Shown piece after piece: positions 36,098 to 45,645 of a stretch of DNA of 64,000 nucleotides (the stretch's first letter is position 1; every line of letters begins with the position of its first letter). The notes under the pieces are model-generated. The model saw only the letters and a list, made by a program, of their open reading frames with translations. It did no database searches and was not told the DNA's origin. The position numbers were made by a program, and so were the translations under genes. Origin of the DNA: Streptomyces hawaiiensis. GTDB taxonomy: Bacteria > Actinomycetota > Actinomycetes > Streptomycetales > Streptomycetaceae. The DNA lies in NCBI RefSeq assembly GCF_004803895.1, contig NZ_CP021978.1:8742001-8806000 (forward strand), given 5' to 3'.

Positions 36098-36238
36098 GGC
36101 CTTGTCACGGTCACGCGCATCCTTAGTCGGAGCACATGATCAGACGAAGGCCGCCCCCACGTCCGGCGAATCCCCAGGTGAGCAACCCAGTTCGAGATTC
36201 GGTTCGAATCGGACAGGGGGCTCATGCTCAGGGTTGTC

Positions 36239-36898
36239 TCACTTAACGCTGCCGGTGAGCGAGCTGCGGCCGTCCAGCAGGAAGCTCACCGACGCATGGA
36301 GATCCGCAGGCTCTCGGTAGTGCAGGCCGGTCATTCCAAGTGCTACTGCGGCTTCGATGTTCTCCAGTCGGTCATCCACGAAGAGGCATCGATCGATGGC
36401 GACGCCGGCCCGCTCGGACGCGATCTCGTAGATCGCCCGGTCCGGCTTGGCTATCCCGACCCGGGCACTGCTGACGACATGGTCTGCGAAATCCGACAGC
36501 CCCAACGACGCCAGGTCGTCCTCCAACTCCAGCGTCGCGTTCGATACAAGGATCAGAGGCATATGTGCCTGGACCCGCCGAAGCATGGCCACGACCACCT
36601 CGTCGGCCCAGAACGGCGCCCTGGCGAGTGCCGTGCCCAGCTCGCGTGCCGTCGTCTTCGGAACCCGGTCCGCAAGGCCGAGCACGATGGAATCCACCCA
36701 CTCCTGCTGAGTGATCTTGCCAAGGAGTAGGGGTAGATCTATCTCAGGCGCGTACGCCACCTTCATGGTCGTGCCCTGCTCCAGCCCTGCTGCACGTTCC
36801 AGCCTCGCGAGCTCCGTGGTGTCGTAGAAACGGATCACGTTGTCGAAGTCGCACAGCACCGCGTCAAAGGGTCTGCTGGAAGGCTCGGAAGTCGTCAC
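36239..36898 (-). CDS. HAD-family phosphatase
   Basis: A 219-residue HAD hydrolase. Motif I is VLCDFDNVIRFYD, motif II LILVSNATLELEDD, motif III ARVGIAKPDRAIY, and motif IV RCLFVDDRLENIEAA. The cap is helical. The GTG at 36898 is chosen because the fold begins there; ATG at 36952 and a longer frame to 37039 are possible. The second HAD gene of this class lies at 33.3 kb; the two are not close copies. It lies between a transposase and a repeat-bounded unit, with no functional neighbour. Confidence 0.83.
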   Translation of the reverse strand: MTTSEPSSRPFDAVLCDFDNVIRFYDTTELARLERAAGLEQGTTMKVAYAPEIDLPLLLGKITQQEWVDSIVLGLADRVPKTTARELGTALARAPFWADEVVVAMLRRVQAHMPLILVSNATLELEDDLASLGLSDFADHVVSSARVGIAKPDRAIYEIASERAGVAIDRCLFVDDRLENIEAAVALGMTGLHYREPADLHASVSFLLDGRSSLTGSVK

Positions 36899-37196
36899 CG
36901 CCCCTGGATAGCACACTGCCCCAGCAGGCGAGTCGTTGTCCCATGTGACCATGCCCTCGACGTGCAAACCGGACACCGTCAGATCAGACGGAGGCAAGGT
37001 CGCATGGGACGGGACACTGAGCCGGTAGATAAAGAACAAGTTCAGTGCCTGTTTCTGAACCCTTCACCAGCAGGTCAGAGGCCGCCACTATGTCACCGGT
37101 ATGGCCCACCAATTCGGGCGGCCCCGCCTGCGCGACCCAGACGATGAGAGCATCCCGGCGTATCACGCCGGACCTCCGCCAAGGAAGGGAGACGTC

Positions 37197-37388
37197 ATGC
37201 GCCGTCTCAGCACCGCCCTGTTGGGAGCCGCCGTACTCGTCGGCATCCTCGCCATTCCCGCCCACGCAGTCCATGCCACTGCAGCCCCTACTGCATCCGC
37301 GGCTGCTCCTCCTCCCGGGATCCAGCTGCCCCAGCTGCCCAACATGCCCCAGCTGCCCCAGATCCCCGGGCCCGGATTTTCCGACTGA
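37197..37388 (+). CDS. small secreted Pro/Leu-rich protein
   Basis: A 63-residue precursor. The signal peptide is clear (MRRLSTALLGAAVLVGILAI, cleaved near AHA), behind a strong GGAAGGGAG ribosome site. The mature part is short and repetitive: PGIQLPQLPNMPQLPQIPGP. It has no cysteines. The role is unknown; such peptides may coat the surface or act as signals. It lies inside the 56-bp inverted-repeat unit. Confidence 0.68.
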   Translation: MRRLSTALLGAAVLVGILAIPAHAVHATAAPTASAAAPPPGIQLPQLPNMPQLPQIPGPGFSD

Positions 37389-37579
37389 CCAAGATCAAGC
37401 TGCCCGAGACCGAGGTGCGGTGAGTCCTGTTTCTGACCCCTGGCCGGCGGGCGCTCGGTAGGCTCTCGTATGGGCCCGGACCAGATTCACCACGGTGAAA
37501 TTGAGAACGATCAACGCCGCTGGGCTCCTCGATGCGCTCCTGGTGGCGTTACTGGTCAGCACCGCCAAGCCTTCCGTTC

Positions 37580-37606
37580 GGGGAACGGTCACTGTGACCG
37601 TTCCCC
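37580..37606. terminator. 13-bp perfect inverted repeat
   Basis: Arms GGGGAACGGTCAC (37580-37592) and its exact complement (37594-37606) are separated by one base. It lies downstream of the small secreted-protein gene. The single-base gap suggests a protein-binding palindrome as much as a terminator. Confidence 0.4.
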
Positions 37607-37762
37607 AAACGTTTACGCAAAGCGCCCATTTCAGGTTGGCGGCCTCTGACCTGCTGGTACAGGGTTCAGAAACAGGCACTCAGCTTGTTCTTTAACCTCC
37701 GTCCCTACTCTGACGCTCCTTAATGGGGTGATCATGACGAGCTGATCCGACACACTGGTTCG

Positions 37763-38545
37763 ATGCGGCATGATGATGAACAGCCTTTGTCCGGTGGCAA
37801 CGTCAGTGATGGTGTCGTTCGCGTCGGGGACACCGTTCGCCGTCCCGCCGGACCATGGACTCCCGCTGTGCATGCCCTGCTTGCCCATCTGTGCGAGGTG
37901 GGATTCGGCGCGGCGCCTCGTCCGCTCGGCATTGACGATCAGGGGCGTGAGGTCTTGACCTTCATGCCGGGAGATGTGGTCTGGCCCGACCGGTTCTCGC
38001 TGATGGAACCCACTCGCCAACTGGCTCGCGTGGCACGGCTGATCCGGGACTTCCACGACGCCGTGCAGGACTTCACGCCGCCCTCCGATGCGCAGTGGCA
38101 GACGCTGATCCCCGCTGAGGGCAGTGACATCATCGCCCATAACGACCTGGCCCCCTGGAACCTCGTGGTCGCAGACGAGGCGCGGTGGGCCTTCATCGAC
38201 TGGGACGCTGCAGGTCCCGGCTCGCGCCTGTGGGATGTCGCATACGCCATTCACGGGTTCATCCCGCTGTCCGCGCATCCGGACTGGCAGAGCCCGGACG
38301 CGGCGGACCGACTGCGAGTCTTCGCCGACGCCTACCGTCTGGCTGAGTCCGAACGCCGTCGGTTGGTCCCTCTACTGGGGCGCCGTACGCGTTCCATGCA
38401 CGACTTCCTGCGCGACCAGGCAGCCCAAGGAGCCCCGCCCTGGGCAAGGCTGTGGGCTGAAGGACACGGCGACGCCTGGCGAAACGACGCCGAATACATC
38501 GAGCAACGAGAAGACCAGTGGATGCAGGCCCTGCTCGCTAGCTGA
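37763..38545 (+). CDS. aminoglycoside-phosphotransferase-fold (APH) protein
   Basis: A 260-residue kinase-like protein. The catalytic loop is IAHNDLAPWNLVV (about 124-136), followed by FIDWDAAGPGSRLWDVAYAI (metal-binding aspartate in IDWD). The N-terminal nucleotide-binding lobe is short. Members phosphorylate aminoglycosides, choline, homoserine or macrolides; the substrate is not indicated. It starts 70 bases beyond the inverted-repeat unit and has no operon partner. Confidence 0.85.
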   Translation: MRHDDEQPLSGGNVSDGVVRVGDTVRRPAGPWTPAVHALLAHLCEVGFGAAPRPLGIDDQGREVLTFMPGDVVWPDRFSLMEPTRQLARVARLIRDFHDAVQDFTPPSDAQWQTLIPAEGSDIIAHNDLAPWNLVVADEARWAFIDWDAAGPGSRLWDVAYAIHGFIPLSAHPDWQSPDAADRLRVFADAYRLAESERRRLVPLLGRRTRSMHDFLRDQAAQGAPPWARLWAEGHGDAWRNDAEYIEQREDQWMQALLAS

Positions 38546-38704
38546 GCAGCAGTGCCCGTGCCTGGCTCCCGGCGTCGAACGACATCTCGAACTGGATCAC
38601 TCACCTGGGCATTCGCCGGACATTGAAGCGGCCTTCGCTTAATCATGTGCTCCGACCAAGGTGCACCATCGAGACGAAGGCCGTGAGGGTGAGTCTGCTG
38701 CCTG

Positions 38705-40139
38705 ATGCCGGTCCCGGGGAGGCGTTCGCAAGCGTCATGCTTCCGGGAGGACTCATTCGACTGTCCGACCGTGCGCAGGGACGAACTGTTCGACCTCGTG
38801 GACGCGTTGTTGTGCGCGGACGGGCCGGTGACCTCGCCGGTGGACCTGACGCTGGTGGCCGAGCACCGGCGTGGGCACGGCGCTATGTACGAGGCGCTGA
38901 ACTGCGGGAACGTGGACGTGCCCCAGCTGCGGCAGGTGCTTGCCGGTCTGCCGATGCCGCGGGCCGCCGACGGGCGCCTGGTCCTGGCGGTCGACGTCAG
39001 CAACTGGCTCCGTCCCGACGCGCCGACCAGCGCGGACCGCCTGTTCTGCCACGTCTACGGCCGCAGCGGACGCTCCTCGGACCAGTTCATCCCCGGCTGG
39101 CCGTACTCCTTCGTCGCCGCCCTCGAATCGGGCCGGACGTCCTGGTGCCAGCTCCTGGACGCCGTCCGTCTCGGACCCGAGGACGACGTCGCCGAGGTCA
39201 CCACCACCCAACTCCGCCGCGTGGTCGAGGACCTGCTCGAGATGGGCCGCTGGCACTTGGGCGACCGCGACATCCTCATCGTCTTCGACGCCGGCTACGA
39301 CGCCCCGCACATGGCCCACCTCCTAGACGGCCTCCCGGTCGCAGTGCTGGGACGAATGCGCTCCGACCGCGTCATGCGACGGCCGACACCCACGCTCAAG
39401 GAGTACACCCTGGCCCCCCAAGGCGGGCGACCGCCGAAGCACGGCAAGGATTTCCGCTTCGCCAAGCCGGAGACCTGGGGCGAGCCGGACGCGGCCACGA
39501 CGCAGGTCACCGACCGTTACGGCACCGCCCGCGCGATGGCCTGGGACCGCATCCACCCCCGCCTGACCACGCGCTCCGCATGGATCGACCACACCGGCGA
39601 ACTCCCCATCATCGAAGGCACGCTGATCCGCCTCCAGGTCGACCGCCTGCCCGGCGGAGGCGACCCGCTCCCGTTCTGGCTCTGGTCGTCCGCCACCGGC
39701 CTGAACAGCGAGGACGCCGACGTGCGCTGGCAGGCGTTCCTTCGGAGATTCGACATCGAGCACCTCTTCAGGCTGATGAAACAGACCCTCGGGTGGACCC
39801 GTCCGAAACTGCGCACCCTCGAAGCCGGCGAGCGCTGGACCTGGCTGATCATCGCCGCGCACACCCAGATCCGCCTTCTGCGCGAGGTCGCCGCCGACTT
39901 GCGACGGCCGTGAGAGAAGCCCGCCGAGCCCGGCCGGCTCACCCCGGCCCGAGTCCGCCGGGGGTTTCGGAACCTCCGCCCCGCACCTGCACTGCCCCGC
40001 CCGTGCACCGAAACCCTCAACTCCCGGCCTTGGAAGGCCATCTGGCTCGAAGAACCTGCGGCCCGCCACCCGCTACGACGTGGGCAAGACCGTGAAACGA
40101 CCCGAGAGCATCACCCAACGAAACCGACTCAGACCATAA
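38705..40139 (+). pseudogene. DDE-type transposase interrupted by a nonsense codon
   Basis: The first 402 residues carry the family core: LVLAVDVSNWLRPDAP, ILIVFDAGYDAPHMAHLLDG, FRFAKPETWGEP, and FLRRFDIEHLFRLMK. A TGA at 39911-39913 stands where the copy at 35.1-36.1 kb has TGG (LRRPWEKP), and the reading continues after it (EKPAEPGRLTPARVRRGFRN), then shifts to RYDVGKTVKRPESI. The C-terminal 75 residues are therefore lost. The 5' end (GGCCTTCGCTTAATCATGTG near 38630) matches that of the other copy. Confidence 0.8.
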
Positions 40140-40426
40140 AGATCAAGCTGAGCGAGTGTGCGGGCCCTACCCACGGGTACGGCGCTTCCTGCGGTCGGCC
40201 TCGGCATCCGACGATCCTAGCCATCTGAACGAAACCCCGCCCCCTCACCCGGCCCAAGAGTGCTGAGAAGATCCTCGACCGACTCGCCGGCTGCTTCCGC
40301 TCCCTCAACAAAGAGCGAGCACTCCAACCTGGCAATCAGGAACTTCCGTGGGATCGCGACCCAGTAGACGAGACTGCCGTCTGCTACGAAGCAGGGCCCT
40401 CACATCGCTCCTAATATGGGACGCGA
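40140..40426. other. gene-free stretch
   Basis: Between the transposase relic and the acetyltransferase. One plus-strand frame without a start codon reads AEKILDRLAGCFRSLNKERA and continues to a stop near 40414; it could be the end of a lost gene. Nothing else is supported. Confidence 0.3.
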
Positions 40427-40960
40427 TCACTGTGACAACGAGTCCGAAGCCATCGACACGGACCCGGCCGCCCAGGTGTACTCGAACTCGGGCAGCTCAA
40501 AGCCCTGCTCGAACAGGCAGACGCGCTCGTCGGTACGCAGAGCACCGTGGCGCTCGTAGAAGGCAACGGCGCGTGTATTGGCGCGCAGTACCTCCAGATA
40601 GACATCCCGCCCGGGATGCTCGGTGGCAGCCCACGCGAGAGCGTGTCGGAGCAGTCGGCCTCCGATGCCGGAACCAGTACGGCCTGGCCGGGCATGCAAA
40701 TTGTCCAGAAGGATGCGTCCGTCGGGGCGCGGAACGAGGTACGCGAAACCGTCCATCTCGCCCCCGCCCACGGCCACAAACAGTCCTGCAGCTGGCTGCG
40801 GCTCCAGAATTCGCCCGTGCCATAGCGCCAGCCGGTCCTCGAACAGGGAGCCGCCCAAGAAACTACTCGGCATGATCCCCGCATACGCCGTACGCCAACT
40901 CTCCGCGTGAAGCGCCGCGATCTGTTCCACATCGCCCCGCATACCCGTTCTGATCTCCAT
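40427..40960 (-). CDS. GNAT-family N-acetyltransferase
   Basis: A 177-residue acetyltransferase. The acetyl-CoA motif is RTGSGIGGRLLRHALAWA, a variant of Q/RxxGxG/A, and the fold ends with NTRAVAFYERHGALRTDERV, typical of GNAT proteins. The N-terminus (MRGDVEQIAALHAESWRTAY) fits the family and supports the ATG at 40960. The substrate is unknown. It lies alone, 43 bases from the left end of a deleted IS5 element. Confidence 0.87.
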   Translation of the reverse strand: MEIRTGMRGDVEQIAALHAESWRTAYAGIMPSSFLGGSLFEDRLALWHGRILEPQPAAGLFVAVGGGEMDGFAYLVPRPDGRILLDNLHARPGRTGSGIGGRLLRHALAWAATEHPGRDVYLEVLRANTRAVAFYERHGALRTDERVCLFEQGFELPEFEYTWAAGSVSMASDSLSQ

Positions 40961-41002
40961 GTCGACGAGCCTCGCGTATGGCCTCGGGCGTTGTCACATC
41001 CG

Positions 41003-41709
41003 TAACTGATCATTTCAGAATGAAATTGGCTCACGGGCTTGGCAGTTGGGCTGGTGGGCGGCAGAGTTCTGCGGGTGTCGGATGATCTTGTTCCTGATGA
41101 TGTGTGGGATCGTGTCGCCCCGCTCCTCCCGCCTCGCCCGCCGCGGCGTCAGCGGTATCCGGGCCGGCTGCCGGCGGATGACCGTGCGGCTCTGCGCGTA
41201 ATCGTGTGCGCGCTGCGCACGGGTGTGGCCTGGGCGGACGTGCCGACTGAGACGATCGGCTGCAGCGGGGTGACATGCCGGCGGCGGCTGCGGGACTGGA
41301 CCGAGGCCGGTGTCTGGCCCCGGTTGCACGAGATCCTCCTCGCGGAACTTCGAAAGGCCGGACTGTTGGACATGGAGGACGCCGCAGTCGACGGCTCGCA
41401 TGTCCGGGCCCTGAAAGGGGGGCTCACACCGGACCTTCGCCGGTCGACCGCGGCCGCCGGGGCAGAAAGAAAGCACCATGTGATCACCGACCGGCACGAA
41501 CGAAGATCGCCCGCAAGGGCACCGCCCACGGCTCCGGCCTGGGCAGGACCAGGTGGGTCGTCGAGCGAACCTTCGCCTGGTTCCACCAGTTCAAGCGCCT
41601 GCGGACCCGCTACGAGATACGAGCCGACCTCCACCTCGGACTGCTCCAACTCGCTTGCAGCATCATCTGCTTGAGACGACTCCGAACCTCATTCTGAAAT
41701 GATCAGTTA
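41003..41709 (+). mobile_element. 707-bp deletion derivative of an IS5-family element
   Basis: Perfect 20-bp terminal repeats (41003-41022 and 41690-41709) enclose a shortened transposase. The first part reads PDDVWDRVAPLLPPRP to SHVRALKGG, and after the A/G-run region a second frame gives TGPSPVDRGRRGRKK. Then a jump of about 60 residues leads to KIARKGTAHGSGLGRTRWVV and the normal end. The DDE middle is missing, so it could move only with help from an intact relative. Confidence 0.8.
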
Positions 41710-41752
41710 GAGCGACCGAGGATAGGCCCGAGGGTTGCGGAAGCCCAGGGAT

Positions 41753-43320
41753 CTCATGGCGATGGAAATGCTCTACTGGTCCTCGCCTGGCATGTCGGAC
41801 GATCTTCTCTGCGCCATCAGTTTCCCGGGAACCATCTGGCCTGCCGCAGGGGTAGGTTCGGTCTCGGCCTGGGCGGCCTTGCGGGCTTCCAGGGCGACCG
41901 CGTCAGCGGTCATCGCCCCGGCCCGCAGGGCCGCAGCCAGGCCGGCGACGACATGCTCATGAGGCAGATGACGCCCCAGCAGAAGCACCTCGATCAGAGC
42001 CCGGGTGCCGTCCCGCTCGCCACGGATCTTGCGGGCCTGGTCCCACCAGGCGTCGTGGACCGGGGTGAACCTGCCTGCCGAGCGGGCCTGTTCGAGCGCT
42101 GTGGAGCCGGGGAAGGCGCCGGGCTTGCGGACCAGGACCTCCAGGTAGTGGTCAGGTCCAAGCGGACGGCGCCCTTCGCGATCAACCGCTCGTGCCGGGC
42201 GACTTCCACGTTCTGGTCATAGACCATCAGGTGAGAAGCGTGCAGCACGACACGCACGCGTTTGCCGATCAGCCGGATCGGGACCGAGTAGCGGTTGGTG
42301 CGGACCGGGATCTGTCCATAGCGGTCGACCCGCGGCGTGAACAGCCGTCCCGTCTCGAACGGTTCCTCGGGCAGCGGCATCAGCAGCGGCTGCTCGACGG
42401 CGAAGTACTCCGCGACCGTCTTGGGCCTGGAGCCGATGCGGCGGGCATCGTCCTGCCGGTCCCACTGTTCGACCATCTCGTTCAGCTCGGAGAGCGAGGA
42501 AACCTCGGGGACGGGAACGAAGTGATTGCGGCGGAAGTAGCCGATCATCCCTTCGACTCCGCCCTTCTCGTGGGCGGCTTCGATGCCGGGCCGGCAGTAG
42601 ACGCTTTCGATGCCGAAGTGCGAACGGAAGGCGATCCACCGGTCGGCCTCAACTCTTCCCCGGCTCTGCCCCAGCACCCGGGCGACGGCGGCTTTGAGGT
42701 TGTCGTAGCGGACCTTGGTCCGCGGGACCCCGCCCAGAGTCCGCAGTGCTGGACGTGGCCTTCGAAGAAGGCTTCCTGGCCGCAGGAGGCGAACACGCGG
42801 TGGACGGCCTTGCCCGAGTACGACAGCCGGAAGGAGAACAGATGGCAGGTCACCAACTCGCCGCCCAGGCGCACGGTCACGTCACCGAAGTCCACCTCAG
42901 CGTCGTGACCGGGCAGATGAGTCTGCGGGACGAACGCCTCCAGCGGCGCCTTGCCGGACTCGACCAGGATCTCTGGCTTCCGGCCAGCGACGTAGTAGCG
43001 CACCACCCCGTAGGAGACGTCCGCCCCGTGCTCCTCGACCAGACGGTGAAAGATCCGGGTGACCGTGTGCCGCTGCTTACGTGGCGCGTCCAGATCCGCC
43101 CGCAGGATCTCATCGATCACCGTCTTGTACGGATCCAGAGTGGTGGCTCGGGGCGTCAGCTTCTTACGAGGTTCCGGCCAGGACGAGTCCAACGCCTTCC
43201 GTACCGTCCGCCAGGTCACGCCGTGCTCGCGCTCAAGCTCCCGCATCGACATGCCGCCGCGAGGTCACGCCGGATCGCCGCGTACAGCTCGACCTTTGAC
43301 ATCTGCGGCATGACCAGGAC
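41753..43320 (-). pseudogene. istA: IS21-family transposase istA, nearly full length with several frameshifts
   Basis: Reading down from about 43310: SKVELYAAIRRD, then MSMRELEREHGVTWRTVRKA with the HTH, HDAEVDFGDVTV (first aspartate), CHLFSFRLSYSGKAVH, a shift near 42750, HFGIESVYCRPGIEAAHEKG (glutamate region), SRPKTVAEYFAVEQPLLMPL, a shift near 42150, and LLLGRHLPHEHVVAGLAAAL to the stop region. It has at least three shifts and no istB follows. It is the longest of the three IS21 copies and shows what the other two lost. Confidence 0.83.
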
Positions 43321-43499
43321 CTTTCGCCAGGAACATCCCGATGCCGCCCTGGCCAGAACCTGAGTGCCTCCCAAACTCAGGCTCTGGCCCACTTCTTGTG
43401 GTTGCGTACGCAGGGTGACTGTTGATCTTCATGTGATGTCAGTTGAGATCGCCCGAAAATCGCCCGGCTGGAATGCGGTGTGGTCGACAGTCCTTCGCT

Positions 43500-45242
43500 G
43501 TGAACGAAGTGCTGCCGCAGCTGCATGAATTGCTGTTCTCCTCGATCGACGGTGTGTCCGTGGAGCCGGTCGAGGTGACCGACACAGTCGTCCGGATCGA
43601 GGCCCGTACAACTTCCAGTCGGGCGGCCTGCCCGGGATGCGGATGCTGGTCAGGTCGAATACACGGCTCCTACCTGTGCTTTCCCCGTGACCTACCGGCG
43701 GTCGGCAGGTTCGTCGTGGTGTCGTTACGGGTGCGTCGGTTCGTTTGCATGGACGATTCCTGTCCGCGCAAGACCTTCGCCGAGCAGGTGTCCGGCCTGA
43801 CCCGCCGGTTCGGCCGGCGGACCGAGCGGCTGCGATCGACTCTGGTCTCGGTCGGTCTCGCGCTCGCGGGCCGGTCCGGCGCACGGATGACGGACACCTT
43901 CGGGGCCCCGGTCAGTCGGAACACCCTGCTGATGCTGGTCACCTCGCTCCCGGACCCGCCCGCCGCCGTGCCTCGCGTGGTCGGCGTGGACGAATACGCC
44001 CAGCACAGGGGCCGGATCTACGGAACTGTGCTCGTCGACGTTGAGACACGTCGTCCGATCGACCTCCTGCCCGACCGGGAGGCGGACACGCTCGCGGCCT
44101 GGCTCGCCGAGCGCCCCGGCATCCAGATCATCTGCCGCGACCGCGCCCCCTTCTTCGCCGAAGGCGCCACCCGCGGTGCCCCTCAGGCTCTCCAGGTCGC
44201 TGACCGGTGGCATCTGTGGCACAACCTTGGCGAGGCTGCGGAGAAATGCGTCTACCGGCATCGCGGCTGCCTGCGCCCCGTGCCGGCACCGCCGGACGAA
44301 CCACCGCAGAAAACGGATCCGACCACGTCATCGTCCTGGCCGACAGGACACCGGTTCGCCGAGCGCACCCGCGCCAAGCACGCCACCATCCACGCGCTAC
44401 TGGACGCCGGTCACAGCAAGCGTTCCGTCGCCCGGCAACTCGGCATGACCCTCAACACCGTCATGCGTTTCTCCCGAGCCACCACCCCGGAGGAGATGTT
44501 CACCGGCCAGTGGCAAAGCCGTGCGACCCCGCTTGACGCCTACAAGCCCTACCACGACCAGCGCTGGCAGGAAGGCTGCACCAACGCCTGGAAACTGTGG
44601 GAGGAGCTCTGCGAGCAAGGCTACCCACGCGGCTACAACAGCGTCCGCGACTACGTCAGCCGGGTACTGCGCGGCAAGCCCCAGCCGGTCGGGCCACGGC
44701 CGCCATCCGCCCGTGCCGTCACGCGTTGGATCCTCACGCACCCCGACGCCCTGTCCGAAAGTGACAGGCTCCAGCTCAAGGCCGCGCTGGCGAACTGCCC
44801 TGAACTGACAACTTTCGCCGAGCACGTGCGCTTTTTCGCCCACGTGATCACCCACCTGCAAGGCGCCCATCTCCCGCAGTGGATCGAATCGGCCAGAGCC
44901 ACAACCGACCTGATCAATCTCAGCCGGTTCGCCCAGCACCTCGAACGCGACCTCGACGCCGTCACCGCCGGCCTCACACAGCCCTGGAACTCGGGTGTCG
45001 TAGAGGGGCACGTCAACCGCATCAAGATGCTCAAGCGCCAGATGTTCGGTCGCGCAGGCTTCGAACTCCTGTGCAAATGGGTCCTGTTGGCGTGCCCGGG
45101 TGTCACCATCTCATACGAGGCGGACAAGAGCCGTATGTCCATTACAAAGCCACGAAGCGTGAGTCGGCGCGTCACTGCTCATCTAGGGATGCCTGCCGGG
45201 CAAGGAACTCCTCGAACGCCGCCCTCTGCTTCGGATCCATGA
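43500..45242 (+). CDS. ISL3-family transposase
   Basis: A 580-residue transposase. It has the N-terminal zinc-ribbon (CPGCGCWSGRIHGSY, CMDDSCPRKTF), the DDE core (VVGVDEYAQHRGRIYGTVLV, QIICRDRAPFFAEGA, VADRWHLWHN), a helix-turn-helix in the insertion (DAGHSKRSVARQLGMTLNTV), and the final glutamate in SGVVEGHVNRIKMLKR. It appears intact. The GTG at 43500 fits the family start VNEVLPQLHELLF; the frame is open a further 19 codons. The C-terminus runs about 45 residues beyond the usual LLAC end and overlaps the opposite gene, because the natural stop lies beyond the element edge. Confidence 0.9.
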   Translation: MNEVLPQLHELLFSSIDGVSVEPVEVTDTVVRIEARTTSSRAACPGCGCWSGRIHGSYLCFPRDLPAVGRFVVVSLRVRRFVCMDDSCPRKTFAEQVSGLTRRFGRRTERLRSTLVSVGLALAGRSGARMTDTFGAPVSRNTLLMLVTSLPDPPAAVPRVVGVDEYAQHRGRIYGTVLVDVETRRPIDLLPDREADTLAAWLAERPGIQIICRDRAPFFAEGATRGAPQALQVADRWHLWHNLGEAAEKCVYRHRGCLRPVPAPPDEPPQKTDPTTSSSWPTGHRFAERTRAKHATIHALLDAGHSKRSVARQLGMTLNTVMRFSRATTPEEMFTGQWQSRATPLDAYKPYHDQRWQEGCTNAWKLWEELCEQGYPRGYNSVRDYVSRVLRGKPQPVGPRPPSARAVTRWILTHPDALSESDRLQLKAALANCPELTTFAEHVRFFAHVITHLQGAHLPQWIESARATTDLINLSRFAQHLERDLDAVTAGLTQPWNSGVVEGHVNRIKMLKRQMFGRAGFELLCKWVLLACPGVTISYEADKSRMSITKPRSVSRRVTAHLGMPAGQGTPRTPPSASDP

Positions 45243-45645
45243 AGCCTTGGCGCACATTCCGGGCCTTCTCCTGGAGCCAGTGAGCCTCGTCGGGGGCCAG
45301 TAGCTCGGCGACCACCACGCCTTTGCGAGCAACCGCCGTACGCCCTCCTACGCGACGACGAAAGAGCGTGAACGTGCCGAATTCCTTTGGATGGGCCAGT
45401 TCCGGCTCCTCCGCCACAGCCTGGTTCTCGTCCCCAGCTCCACTCGTCGGGTAGGCGGTGGGGGCCCAATGCTCCCAGAGCGCCAGCGTGGCCGCGGGCA
45501 CCAGCACCGCGCGTTCCGACTCTTCACGCCCCTCCCACATGAACGTGACAGAGACGGGCTCGCCGACCGCCTCGGCCAACCCGAGCACCCTCTCCATCTC
45601 ATCGTTGATCGGGTAACCCGCCACTACATCAATCTGAATGCCCAT
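45172..45645 (-). CDS. hypothetical protein
   Basis: A 157-residue, acidic, soluble protein: MGIQIDVVAGYPINDEMERV at the start, EHWAPTAYPTSGAGDENQAV in the middle, and DEAHWLQEKARNVRQGFMDP near the end. The alternation of strands and helices looks like a compact alpha/beta domain. No family is recognised. Its 3' end overlaps the read-through tail of the ISL3 transposase on the other strand. Confidence 0.55.
   Translation of the reverse strand: MGIQIDVVAGYPINDEMERVLGLAEAVGEPVSVTFMWEGREESERAVLVPAATLALWEHWAPTAYPTSGAGDENQAVAEEPELAHPKEFGTFTLFRRRVGGRTAVARKGVVVAELLAPDEAHWLQEKARNVRQGFMDPKQRAAFEEFLARQASLDEQ

Larger units (their letters stand above)
37024..37700. repeat. 0.67-kb unit bounded by 56-bp inverted repeats
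   Basis: The blocks 37031-37086 and 37638-37693 are inverted copies of one another with four mismatches in 56 bases. The left one is followed outward by GGTAGAT, and the 17-mer CTTGTTCTTTATCTACC of this end also occurs exactly at 35141-35157 in inverted orientation relative to 37024-37040. Between the blocks are a small secreted-protein gene and a short palindrome. No transposase is inside, so it resembles a non-autonomous, MITE-like unit. Confidence 0.6.

Noticed and set aside
37031..37693. reading the 56-bp inverted blocks as two CRISPR repeats or a phage attachment pair
   Set aside because: They are inverted rather than direct, only two clear copies exist, and no cas or integrase gene is present.
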